The position numbers and the translations under genes were made by a program. Below the pieces are notes generated by a model, which saw nothing but the letters and a program-made list of their open reading frames with translations, was not told where the DNA came from and did not search any database. DNA of 8,144 bases from an uncultured Mogibacterium sp. (GTDB lineage Bacteria; Bacillota_A; Clostridia; Peptostreptococcales; Anaerovoracaceae): the NCBI RefSeq assembly GCF_938039775.1, contig NZ_CALHTQ010000181.1, positions 1 through 8,144 of the forward strand, written 5' to 3'. Positions 1 through 7,514 of this stretch are shown here, piece by piece (position 1 is the stretch's first letter; each line of letters begins with the position of its first letter).

Positions 1-1255
1 GTAGAGCCTTTGCAAAATCTGTGTAGGAGTTTCTAGACTTCATTCTGCCGTCGCAGCCAGCCATTACGAAGAACTTCTTGATTGCTCCAGACTTAACTGC
101 CTCAACTACAGTGTCTGCTAGTGCAAATACCTGCTCGTGTGCAAATCCACCGACAATCTCACCTGTCTCGATTTCTGTTGGTGCAGGGCACTTCTTAGCT
201 AGCTCGATGATCTCGGAGAAGTCCTTAGTCTCACCGTACTTGCCGTCGATGTGCTTGCATCCTGGGTATCCTGCTGCACCTGTTGTAAATATTCTGTCCT
301 TGTAGCTATCTGCTGGTGGCACGATGCAGTTTGTTGTCATCAGGATTGGTCCGTTGAAGCTCTCGAACTCTTCCTTCTGCTTCCACCATGCATTTCCGTA
401 GTTACCAGCGAAGTGATCGTACTTCTTGAATGCTGGGTAGTACTGTCCTGCAAGCATCTCGGAGTGTGTATATACGTCTACGCCTGTTCCCTCTGTCTGT
501 TCTAGAAGCATTTCGAGGTCCTTTAGGTCGTGACCAGAAATCAGGATTCCTGGATTCTTTCTAACACCGATATCTACCTTTGTGATCTCTGGGTTTCCGT
601 AAGCAGATGTGTTTGCCTCATCAAGTAGAGCCATGCCATCTACACCGTACTTACCTGTCTCTAGTGTAAGTGCAACTAGGTCATCTACAGATAGAGAATC
701 GTCTAGTGTAAGTGCTAGAGCCTTCTGCATAAATGTATCAACCTCTACGTTGTCCTTGAGTAGAGCATTTGCATGCTTGCTGTATGCGGAAAGACCCTTT
801 AGTCCGTAAGTGATAAGCTCTCTTAGAGATCTTACGTCCTCGTTCTCTGTTGCGAGTACTCCAACCTCTGGGCTAGCAGCCTTTGCAGCGAACTCACCAA
901 CGCATCCGTTCCACTTAGCAGCCTCTGGAAGCTTGCTTGTATCGTCAAGCTGCTTTAGTAGCTGCTCCTTACATGTAAGTGTCTCAACGATTTTAGCTGT
1001 GATTGCTTCGTCATCGAAGTTAGCATTAGTGATAGTTGTGAATAGGTTGAGCGAAACTAGGTGATTTACCTGCTCGCTTACTTCCTTGCCCTCAGCTCTT
1101 AGCTGTGTAGTTACTGCAGAAAGCCCCTTAGTTACGTATACGAGCAGATCCTGTAATCCTGCTGTCTCTGGAAGCTTGCCACAGACACCTCTCATAGTAC
1201 AACCTGTGCCCTTTGCTGTCTCCTGGCACTGATAACAAAACATACGGTTTTCCAT
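1..1255 (-). CDS. hcp: Hydroxylamine reductase / hybrid cluster protein Hcp (3' end missing)
   Basis: Cytoplasmic iron-sulfur protein of nitrosative-stress defence. The family reduces hydroxylamine in vitro and is thought to act on NO or as a protein S-nitrosylase in vivo. The first 418 codons are visible and the gene runs off the left edge; family members are about 550 residues. Cys7, Cys10, Cys19 and Cys25 (C-X2-C-X8-C-X5-C) form the N-terminal [4Fe-4S] site, with the spacing of strict-anaerobe Hcp rather than the wider enterobacterial one. Hybrid-cluster ligands can be placed by analogy with the Desulfovibrio protein: His242 (in SGHDL), Glu266 (in THSEML), Cys310 (in TTNCIVPP) and Cys401 (in GCDGR). 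The last two Cys ligands and the Glu and Lys ligands lie outside the window. The start at 1255 follows a strong AAAGGAGA at 1262-1269. An HcpR-like regulator lies directly upstream, and the gap between them holds a palindrome that probably controls this gene. Confidence 0.97.
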   Translation of the reverse strand, partial: MENRMFCYQCQETAKGTGCTMRGVCGKLPETAGLQDLLVYVTKGLSAVTTQLRAEGKEVSEQVNHLVSLNLFTTITNANFDDEAITAKIVETLTCKEQLLKQLDDTSKLPEAAKWNGCVGEFAAKAASPEVGVLATENEDVRSLRELITYGLKGLSAYSKHANALLKDNVEVDTFMQKALALTLDDSLSVDDLVALTLETGKYGVDGMALLDEANTSAYGNPEITKVDIGVRKNPGILISGHDLKDLEMLLEQTEGTGVDVYTHSEMLAGQYYPAFKKYDHFAGNYGNAWWKQKEEFESFNGPILMTTNCIVPPADSYKDRIFTTGAAGYPGCKHIDGKYGETKDFSEIIELAKKCPAPTEIETGEIVGGFAHEQVFALADTVVEAVKSGAIKKFFVMAGCDGRMKSRNSYTDFAKAL

Positions 1256-1261
1256 CTGTTT

Positions 1262-1269
1262 TCTCCTTT
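1262..1269 (-). promoter_or_regulatory. Ribosome binding site of hcp
   Basis: AAAGGAGA lies six bases upstream of the ATG at 1255. It fixes the hcp start, which also places the first cluster cysteine at residue 7 as expected for the family. Confidence 0.85.
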
Positions 1270-1334
1270 CAACTCTTATATAACGTCCATTTGTTTTTTG
1301 CTTTAATTAGTGTTTGCTTTAAGTTTGTGCCACA

Positions 1335-1340
1335 AGCATA
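1335..1340 (-). promoter_or_regulatory. Candidate -10 of an activator-dependent hcp promoter
   Basis: On the minus strand 1340-1335 reads TATGCT, which matches TATAAT at four of six positions. A start site seven bases downstream would fall near 1328, giving a leader of about 73 nt before the hcp ATG. No good -35 hexamer sits 17 bp upstream. Instead, the palindrome at 1361-1378 would be centred at about -41.5, as in class II FNR/CRP-activated promoters. The element is short and inferred by eye, and the start site is not established. Confidence 0.45.
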
Positions 1341-1345
1341 TCATT

Positions 1346-1392
1346 AAAAAAGGACAGAATCTGTAACCAATGTTACAGTTCTATCCTTTTTT
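1346..1392 (-). terminator. Intrinsic terminator after the Crp/Fnr gene, probably bidirectional
   Basis: The minus-strand RNA can form about 15 base pairs: seven perfect inner pairs (CUGUAAC/GUUACAG, four-base loop), then eight more around one bulged A, including one G-U pair, ending in GG/CC. It is followed by six U. The plus strand also ends in six T (1387-1392), so the hairpin could stop transcription both ways. It begins about 50 nt after the regulator's stop codon. The inner stem is identical to the palindrome listed separately as a possible operator. Confidence 0.75.
1361..1378. promoter_or_regulatory. 18-bp palindrome, candidate HcpR (Crp/Fnr-type) operator
   Basis: CTGTAAC-CAAT-GTTACAG has perfect two-fold symmetry over both 7-base arms. 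Its length and four-base spacer fit a site for a homodimeric FNR/CRP protein, and it lies between such a regulator and hcp. From memory, GTAAC-N4-GTTAC-like sites have been predicted for HcpR in Clostridia by comparative genomics; I could not check this. I saw no other copy of this palindrome in the window. The same bases form the upper stem of the terminator hairpin, so the symmetry could be due to RNA structure alone. Confidence 0.6.
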
Positions 1393-1442
1393 CATTGTTT
1401 TTCAATTGATACATTTAAATTGCGTCAATTATATTTGGATTA

Positions 1443-2153
1443 TCAGTTAAGAGCCTCGATTTCTGCAGGATCAAGGACGTAAATCTTGCGCCCCTTTATC
1501 TCGATTAAACCATCGTCCTGCATCTTCATCAGCTCTCTGGAAACTGACGGTCTCGTCACTCCCAGGAACTCAGCTAATCCTTCCCTCGTCATATTGATGG
1601 GCTTGCTCATATCCCTGTCGTTATATACGAGTAGCATCTTGGCGATTTTCTGACGGAGCGTCGGACAAGAAAGTATCCTGAGCCTCATATTTAGAGCGTA
1701 AGCATTTCTCGCAAAGCTCATCAGCATGTTATTAATCATCTGATTGTGGTAGCCACAGTCATTGCCGCACGTTCCGGACATGAAGTCGCGCGGAAGCGAT
1801 ACGACCTTCGAATCGCAGGTTGCCTGTGCGAATACCCCATACTTCTCTTTGCCGAGAAACAGCAGGATATCACCAAACACCTCTCCCGTATCAGTAAAGT
1901 TTCCGATGACTCTCCTGTTGCCGTCGAAGGAATCATAACCGATTCTCACTCCACCCTCTAGGAGGATGTGGAGCTTAGTTGGTTCATCCTCTTCGGTAAA
2001 TATCATGTCTCCCTTCTTGAATGATAGGCAGAGTGCACCACTGCATGTAAAGCAGTTGTGCACGTCATCTACCGTCATATTCTCAAAAAGCGGGCTCACC
2101 ATGAGGCGTTCAGCTATTACTCTATCTGTCTTTGATGATGCTCTTGCTGCCAT
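1443..2153 (-). CDS. hcpR: Crp/Fnr-family transcriptional regulator, HcpR-like
   Basis: This is a 236-residue DNA-binding regulator. Residues about 20-125 form the cyclic-nucleotide-type beta barrel (motifs FKKGDMIF, LLEGGVRIG and GEVFGDILLF). A long dimerisation helix follows at about 135-165, then a winged helix-turn-helix at about 165-230. The recognition helix lies near 200-211 (TRPSVSREL), with the Ser-Arg pair typical of FNR-like proteins. HcpR proteins control hcp and other nitrosative-stress genes, and hcp is the next gene here, so that role is likely but inferred. Cysteines are plentiful: 34, 37, 42, 113, 129, 133 and 163. The usual N-terminal FNR cluster motif is absent. The ATG is 12 bp after the groEL stop, with only a GAGG lying too close to the start, which suggests translational coupling. 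No separate promoter fits in the gap, so transcription probably comes from the groES promoter. Confidence 0.85.
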   Translation of the reverse strand: MAARASSKTDRVIAERLMVSPLFENMTVDDVHNCFTCSGALCLSFKKGDMIFTEEDEPTKLHILLEGGVRIGYDSFDGNRRVIGNFTDTGEVFGDILLFLGKEKYGVFAQATCDSKVVSLPRDFMSGTCGNDCGYHNQMINNMLMSFARNAYALNMRLRILSCPTLRQKIAKMLLVYNDRDMSKPINMTREGLAEFLGVTRPSVSRELMKMQDDGLIEIKGRKIYVLDPAEIEALN

Positions 2154-2165
2154 ATCCCTCGCCTA

Positions 2166-3806
<1,641 letters not shown>

Positions 3807-3815
3807 CTATGTAGC

Positions 3816-3833
3816 CGCACCATGCACGGTGCG
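3816..3833 (-). other. Small hairpin just upstream of the groEL ribosome binding site
   Basis: CGCACC and GGTGCG form a perfect 6-bp GC-rich stem around a 6-base loop, about 10 bases before the groEL Shine-Dalgarno sequence. No U run follows it, so it is not a terminator. It could protect a processed groEL message or affect translation start, but this is inference from position only. Confidence 0.5.
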
Positions 3834-3879
3834 TGATTAAAATCTATTTCCTATCCTTGTCTGTACCATCTATGCCTTC

Positions 3880-3915
3880 CTATGCATTCGGTACAAACTA
3901 TGCTTTCGGTACAAA
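3880..3915. repeat. 18-bp tandem repeat between groES and groEL
   Basis: Two adjacent 18-base units, CTATGCATTCGGTACAAA (3880-3897) and CTATGCTTTCGGTACAAA (3898-3915), differ at one base. A degenerate partial copy (CTATGCCTTC) begins at 3870. The array fills the untranslated spacer of the chaperonin operon. Its role is unknown; it may simply be slippage duplication. Confidence 0.8.
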
Positions 3916-3941
3916 ATTGATACCCTTGTTGCGCTTGAATA

Positions 3942-4220
3942 CTAGTCGATAACTGCTAGGATATCTCTCTGACTCATGATGATGTAGTCCTCACCGCCGT
4001 ACTTAAGCTCTGTACCGCCGTACTTAGAGAAGATAACCTTATCTCCAACTTTAACTTCCATCTTCTCGTCTTCAGTTCCTGGACCAACTGCGAGAACCTC
4101 TGCCTCCTGTGGCTTCTCCTTGGCACTTGCTGACAGGATGAGTCCTCCTTCAGTCTTCTCAAGTGCCTCGCTGCGCTTAATCACTACTCTTGCGCCTAGT
4201 GGCTTTATTCCTATACTCAT
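3942..4220 (-). CDS. groS: 10-kDa co-chaperonin GroES
   Basis: Heptameric lid of the GroEL chamber. The protein is 92 residues, the usual size. It opens with IKPLGARVVIKR, carries the mobile loop at about 17-33 with the hydrophobic GroEL-contact triplet Leu27-Ile28-Leu29 (in EGGLILS), continues with the roof region VLAVGPG at 42-48, and ends with the core strands VGDKVIFSKYGG and YIIMSQRDILAVI. I chose the ATG at 4220 because AGGAGG sits seven bases upstream. A longer in-frame reading from 4256 would start inside the CIRCE spacer and give an atypical N-terminus. It is the first gene of the groES-groEL-Crp/Fnr unit and is expected to be repressed by HrcA at the adjoining CIRCE. Confidence 0.98.
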   Translation of the reverse strand: MSIGIKPLGARVVIKRSEALEKTEGGLILSASAKEKPQEAEVLAVGPGTEDEKMEVKVGDKVIFSKYGGTELKYGGEDYIIMSQRDILAVID

Positions 4221-4226
4221 ATGTAA

Positions 4227-4232
4227 CCTCCT
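4227..4232 (-). promoter_or_regulatory. Ribosome binding site that fixes the groES start
   Basis: AGGAGG lies seven bases upstream of the ATG at 4220. It rules out the longer reading frame that begins upstream in the operator. Confidence 0.9.
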
Positions 4233-4245
4233 AATTACTTTTTTG

Positions 4246-4272
4246 TTAGCACTCAAAACTCAAGAGTGCTAA
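4246..4272. promoter_or_regulatory. CIRCE operator (HrcA binding site)
   Basis: TTAGCACTC and GAGTGCTAA, separated by exactly nine bases, match the CIRCE consensus perfectly. The element sits just downstream of the predicted transcription start and upstream of the groES ribosome binding site, the usual place for HrcA repression that is released on heat shock. Confidence 0.98.
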
Positions 4273-4285
4273 ACTGCATAACATA

Positions 4286-4314
4286 ATTTTACTCAGCACC
4301 CCAGATATTGTCAA
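4286..4314 (-). promoter_or_regulatory. Sigma-A promoter of the groESL operon
   Basis: The -35 TTGACA (4314-4309) is a perfect match and the -10 TAAAAT (4291-4286) matches five of six; they are separated by 17 bp. Transcription should start near 4279, seven bases before the CIRCE element. The promoter begins about 33 bp after the ogg stop codon, and I see no terminator between them, so some read-through from ogg is possible. Confidence 0.9.
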
Positions 4315-4346
4315 CACAGCACTATGAATTAAATGTGAAAATATCT

Positions 4347-5195
4347 TCACTGCATGCTTCTATAATAATAGAAAAGATACTGCTGTGCTATGCCGCCAAG
4401 TTCTCCGAAGTGCTCGTCTGCAAACTTCTGCATACCCTTGATATCCTTGATATCAAAACCGTATAGATCTACCATTATCTTTTTCATCCATATGTCTATA
4501 GGAAATGCCGTGAAGTCCCTGAGCCCGAAGAGTAGAATGCAGTTTGCAACCTTAGGGCCTACTCCGAGGTAAGAGAGTAGCGCCTTGTACTTCTCCTCCG
4601 TCGTTCCAGTAGGGACTCCGTGCTCCGCAAAATGCTTAGGCGCAGATACTAAGTATGCGTTCCTATATCCGAGTTTCATGTCAGCCAGCTCCTCGAGTGT
4701 AGCCTTAGATAGCTGCTCTGGAGTAGGAAATGCATATCTAACTTCACCCATGAACTCACCTATCTCAGTGCCGTAGTTCTTCGCTAACGACTCGATGCAC
4801 TTCTTAATCCTAGGAATATTGTTGTTCTGCGAGACTATAAAAGAGATAAGCACTTCCCAGTAGTCCTGATTGAGGATCCTGATGCCATGGCAGGTATCTA
4901 TCGAAGCCTGAAGCTTCGGCTCGCCCGTTAGAAGTGTCTTCTTCACAGTCCCATAATCCGTATCTAGGTCGAAATAGCTATACCAATACTCCTCACTTCC
5001 GCCCGTACACTCAATAATAAGCGAGCTACTATCTCCGTGGTGCTCTAGTGATACATGAGCTGCATGACCTCCTGCAACTCCTATGTATGAACCATCCTCA
5101 CATTCGTTCCAGCGAAAACACTGTCCACACTCGAACACATGAGATAACTCTATATCATGCAAATTATCAAATTTAATAACCTTAATGTCGCTCAT
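4347..5195 (-). CDS. ogg: 8-oxoguanine DNA glycosylase/AP lyase, OGG1 type
   Basis: Base-excision repair enzyme that removes 8-oxoguanine from DNA and nicks the abasic strand. The 282-residue protein has the OGG1-like N-terminal domain (GQCFRW at 24-29) and a helix-hairpin-helix GPD domain in the second half. The hairpin LGVGPKVANCI (210-220) holds the Schiff-base Lys215 (human Lys249), and FPIDIW contains Asp234 (human Asp268). SQNNNIPRI at 122-130 carries Asn and Arg129 at the places of human Asn149 and Arg154, and GYR at 176-178 matches human Tyr203-Arg204. These residues contact the estranged cytosine in the human enzyme. The start follows a GGAAGG site. It stands between the ridA terminator and the groESL promoter, so it is probably a single-gene unit. 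Confidence 0.93.
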   Translation of the reverse strand: MSDIKVIKFDNLHDIELSHVFECGQCFRWNECEDGSYIGVAGGHAAHVSLEHHGDSSSLIIECTGGSEEYWYSYFDLDTDYGTVKKTLLTGEPKLQASIDTCHGIRILNQDYWEVLISFIVSQNNNIPRIKKCIESLAKNYGTEIGEFMGEVRYAFPTPEQLSKATLEELADMKLGYRNAYLVSAPKHFAEHGVPTGTTEEKYKALLSYLGVGPKVANCILLFGLRDFTAFPIDIWMKKIMVDLYGFDIKDIKGMQKFADEHFGELGGIAQQYLFYYYRSMQ

Positions 5196-5218
5196 AAATC
5201 CTTCCTTTCATAATGGCT

Positions 5219-5224
5219 ATTATA
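5219..5224 (-). promoter_or_regulatory. Candidate -10 of the ogg promoter
   Basis: On the minus strand 5224-5219 reads TATAAT, a perfect -10 hexamer between the ridA terminator and the ogg ATG. The start would be near 5212, leaving a very short leader that still holds the ribosome binding site. No convincing -35 lies 16-18 bp upstream. Confidence 0.5.
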
Positions 5225-5255
5225 CATTAAAAAATCGCTCTGATTGATAGAAGCT

Positions 5256-5294
5256 TAAAATAAAAAGACCGCCTGCAAGCATTTACTGGCGGTC
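5256..5294 (-). terminator. Intrinsic terminator of ridA
   Basis: GACCGCC and GGCGGTC form a perfect 7-bp GC-rich stem with a 14-base loop. On the minus strand it is followed by TTTTTATTTT. It lies about 90 bases after the ridA stop and separates ridA from ogg. Confidence 0.92.
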
Positions 5295-5386
5295 ACATAT
5301 GTTACGAGTGTGCAAATTCAGTCGATTTTCATACTGACTGCTCCGAAAACAGTGCATTCCCGTCTATTGAAAATATCAATAGGGTT

Positions 5387-5761
5387 TTATTTAGCTGCGA
5401 TAATTTCTACTTCGCAAAGTGCTCCCGCTGGAAGTGCTGTGATTGCAACACATGATCTAGCTGGCTTTGAGGTGAAATACTTCGCATATACTTCGTTGAA
5501 ATCCTTGAACTCAGCCATATCTAGGATATAGCAAGTGGTCTTAACTACGTTATCGTAAGTCATGCCGTTAGCTTTGAGAATCTCGCCTACATTTTTGCAA
5601 GCCTGTTCGCACTGGCTCTGCACATCCTCGCCAGCGAACTTCCCTGTCTCAGGGTCGATTCCGATTGCGCCAGAAGCGTAAAGTATATTTCCCGCCATCA
5701 CTGCCTGTGAGTAGGGTCCTAGAGCTGCAGGTGCAGTCTTGATATCGGTATATTCAAACAT
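5387..5761 (-). CDS. ridA: RidA family reactive enamine/imine deaminase
   Basis: Small cytoplasmic trimeric enzyme (YjgF/YER057c/UK114 family). It hydrolyses reactive 2-aminoacrylate and related enamine/imine intermediates made by PLP enzymes, protecting them from damage. From the ATG at 5761 the protein has 124 residues, a typical length. Visible motifs are APAALGPYSQAV with Tyr17, the SGAIG turn at 30-34, Arg102 in PARSCVA (the carboxylate-binding arginine, E. coli Arg105) and Glu118 in CEVEIIA (E. coli Glu120). Together these support real deaminase activity rather than an inactive subgroup. I chose this start because GGGAGG lies at 5769-5774; an in-frame ATG at 5797 would add 12 residues not expected in the family. 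It has its own promoter and terminator and is probably monocistronic. Confidence 0.96.
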   Translation of the reverse strand: MFEYTDIKTAPAALGPYSQAVMAGNILYASGAIGIDPETGKFAGEDVQSQCEQACKNVGEILKANGMTYDNVVKTTCYILDMAEFKDFNEVYAKYFTSKPARSCVAITALPAGALCEVEIIAAK

Positions 5762-5768
5762 TAGTCTA

Positions 5769-5774
5769 CCTCCC
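5769..5774 (-). promoter_or_regulatory. Ribosome binding site that fixes the ridA start
   Basis: GGGAGG is seven bases upstream of the ATG at 5761 and excludes the longer in-frame start at 5797. Confidence 0.88.
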
Positions 5775-5810
5775 AAAATTATCCTATAGAAAAACATTTA
5801 TTATATTTTG

Positions 5811-5839
5811 ATTGTATCACCAGGGCGTAACCAGTTCAA
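5811..5839 (-). promoter_or_regulatory. Promoter of ridA
   Basis: The -35 TTGAAC (5839-5834) and -10 TACAAT (5816-5811) are 17 bp apart, with an extended TG before the -10. Transcription would start near 5804. A second -10-like TATAAT lies at 5805-5800 but has no fitting -35. The -35 sits inside an imperfect symmetric element, TAACC-N9-GGTTA (5828-5846), which could be a repressor site. Confidence 0.65.
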
Positions 5840-5949
5840 ACGGTTATGGAGCTGTTGCGGCACCAATTCTGCTGATTTTCCACTGAGAAGTGTAGCTAGC
5901 GAAGATGGAGCTATGGTGCAGAGATGATTTTCTTATCTTATATGAAATG

Positions 5950-5986
5950 AACACCTTGAACTCTGTTAAATAAACACCTTGAACTC
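5950..5986. repeat. Short tandem duplication across the ylmH stop codon
   Basis: The 14-mer AACACCTTGAACTC occurs at 5950-5963 and again at 5973-5986, a 23-base period with about 20 of 23 bases alike over the full unit. The second copy encodes the last codons of ylmH (Glu-Phe-Lys-Val-Phe); the first lies just past the stop codon. It looks like a local slippage duplication. Confidence 0.75.
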
Positions 5987-6733
5987 CGCCCAGATTCTTC
6001 CCTTCTTGGAGAGCCCCGAGAGCTCGGAAAGTATCGCCTTACCTTTGCCGCGGAGCACTATCATATCACCTTCATTGATACGCTTGTCTATCTTGGTAAC
6101 TTCCTCGTGATTTACAAAAACGATGCCTCCTTTTATGGCTCTCACCGCTTCGCTTCGCGAGACGTGGAACGCCGTTGACACCACATTATCTAGTCTTGGC
6201 GAAGAAAGTGTGTCTCTAACCGCTTTCACCCTCTGCTCGGGTACTTCCAGTTCCTCGATTTCAGATGCCGTAATCTGGAGATTGGTATGGCCTGCACTGT
6301 GAAATTCAGATAGCAGAAAATCCACTATTTCGGCATTTACAATCATGTCGGCACCCTTGTCATGTACGAGAATATCCCCGATTACTGACCTATCAAGTCC
6401 GAGCGAAAGTACCGAACCGAGGTAGTCCCTATGCGTTAGCTTCTTGCCACCTGACTCAACCTTGATATGTAGAACAGAAAGCGGTTTTATTATCTCAAGA
6501 GCAGCTTCGAGATTATCCGCGTATCCATCAGGTATAAACATGAGAATTCGCCTCTCCGCATCTTCGTAGCCTCCATAAAAGAAGGATTTAACATCAGCCC
6601 TTCCTCTAGTTATACGCATGGCAAGTGACTGCTCGTGCATGTTGAGAAATCCAGTAGTGGTGATGTAGTTACCTCGTTCGCACTGCTCGAGTTTGTCCTC
6701 TATTCGTGCTGTAATAATCTTGTCGTTATCCAT
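5966..6733 (-). CDS. ylmH: YlmH-type S4-domain RNA-binding protein
   Basis: The protein has 255 residues, the usual YlmH length. In Bacillus, YlmH binds 50S subunits that carry stalled nascent chains and takes part in ribosome-associated quality control. The N-terminal and middle domain includes the family hallmark HRDYLGSVLSLGL near 101-113, followed by GDILV. The S4 RNA-binding domain spans about 180-235, from SPRLDNVVS through SRSEAVRAIKGG and VFVNHEEV to GDMIVLRGKG. The start at 6733 has a modest AGGAT site. In most Firmicutes this gene sits beside sepF and divIVA near the division cluster, but here its neighbours are trmO and ridA. It follows trmO by 66 bp and I found no convincing promoter in that gap, so it may belong to the same transcript. 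No clear terminator follows it. Confidence 0.9.
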   Translation of the reverse strand: MDNDKIITARIEDKLEQCERGNYITTTGFLNMHEQSLAMRITRGRADVKSFFYGGYEDAERRILMFIPDGYADNLEAALEIIKPLSVLHIKVESGGKKLTHRDYLGSVLSLGLDRSVIGDILVHDKGADMIVNAEIVDFLLSEFHSAGHTNLQITASEIEELEVPEQRVKAVRDTLSSPRLDNVVSTAFHVSRSEAVRAIKGGIVFVNHEEVTKIDKRINEGDMIVLRGKGKAILSELSGLSKKGRIWAEFKVFI

Positions 6734-6799
6734 TTTAATATCCTAATGAATTCTTTCTGTGATAGTTACCGAGTTTATGTACCCTCTATAGTTAATCGA

Positions 6800-7513
6800 T
6801 TATTCGACAGGAAGCTCGCTCACTGCTGTGACCACGAGTTTGCCATCATGAGAGACGAACTCTATATCTACATTGGCAAACGCCATCTTAGAATGCTTAC
6901 AAGGTTCCCTGTCGTACGCATCTCTTGGGTCAAGCTCTAATATCTTGATGAGCGGCTCTCGAAATTCTTCATCCACCTTCGCTAGAAGCTCGTCAGGAAA
7001 TTCGACTTTAACTGACGTTTCTTCTGCATTTGCAAATCCTTCCTCTGCCCCTATGATGCTATCGCTGTACGGTATATATGGCTTTATATCATAAATCGGT
7101 GTGCCATCCAGAAGGTCTGCTCCTTCGACGATAAGGGTAAGCTGTTCGTCGTCTTTTCTGATCTCTACGAGTTTAACCGCAGACATGCCAATAGAATTTG
7201 GCCTATATGGTGACCTCGTGGCAAAGACGCCCATGCGAACATTTCCACCTAGGCGCGGCGGTCTCACGGTCGGTCTCCACGCTGGATGCTCATCTCTCAT
7301 ATCTATCTTGGTATCCGAAAATCCCCAAATTAGCCAAATGTGAGAGAACTCTTCGAGTCCTCTCACAGCGTCAGGATTGTTAAATTCTTTATCGAAGACT
7401 ACCTCCGACTTAAGGCTCTGCACGAGCCTAGGCTGCCTCGGTATGCCGTATTTCTGCTTGAAAGCAGACTTCATGACGGCAACCTTGCGAATCTCATGTA
7501 TTTCGTTCATCAT
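6800..7513 (-). CDS. trmO: tRNA m6t6A methyltransferase TrmO (TsaA/YaeB family)
   Basis: S-adenosylmethionine-dependent enzyme. It methylates N6 of threonylcarbamoyladenosine at position 37 in certain threonine tRNAs and so fine-tunes ACY decoding. The protein has 237 residues from the ATG at 7513. The N-terminal barrel opens with the family pattern KSAFKQKYGIPRQP at 15-28. The hallmark TRSPYRPNSIG is at 99-109, and DGTPIYDIKPYIPY at 136-149 contributes to the SAM and active-site region. The C-terminal domain is also present. The start choice is uncertain: two ATGs are adjacent (7513 and 7510), and a TTG at 7528 would overlap the upstream gene. I prefer 7513, one base after the upstream stop, because no clear Shine-Dalgarno sequence is present and translational coupling would explain that. 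No methyltransferase activity is proven here; the call rests on family motifs. Confidence 0.92.
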   Translation of the reverse strand: MMNEIHEIRKVAVMKSAFKQKYGIPRQPRLVQSLKSEVVFDKEFNNPDAVRGLEEFSHIWLIWGFSDTKIDMRDEHPAWRPTVRPPRLGGNVRMGVFATRSPYRPNSIGMSAVKLVEIRKDDEQLTLIVEGADLLDGTPIYDIKPYIPYSDSIIGAEEGFANAEETSVKVEFPDELLAKVDEEFREPLIKILELDPRDAYDREPCKHSKMAFANVDIEFVSHDGKLVVTAVSELPVE

Positions 7514-7514
7514 A

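Noticed and set aside
1325..1335. TTGTG-C-CACAA palindrome near the predicted hcp start
   Set aside because: It is short, with a one-base centre that does not fit the usual spacing of CRP/FNR or Rex sites; probably chance.
4221..4256. Upstream extension of groES
   Set aside because: It would start within the CIRCE spacer, lacks a ribosome site and does not resemble GroES N-termini.
4335..4350. GTGAA-N6-TTCAC inverted repeat at the ogg stop codon
   Set aside because: Five base pairs without a U run; not a credible terminator.
5364..5382. CTATTG-N7-CAATAG hairpin after ridA
   Set aside because: It is AT-rich and weak. The T-rich tract follows only on the plus strand, where there is no gene; the real ridA terminator is at 5256-5294.
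5847..5912. Two copies of ATGGAGCT in the ylmH-ridA gap
   Set aside because: Eight-base matches are expected by chance, and I saw no larger repeat structure around them.
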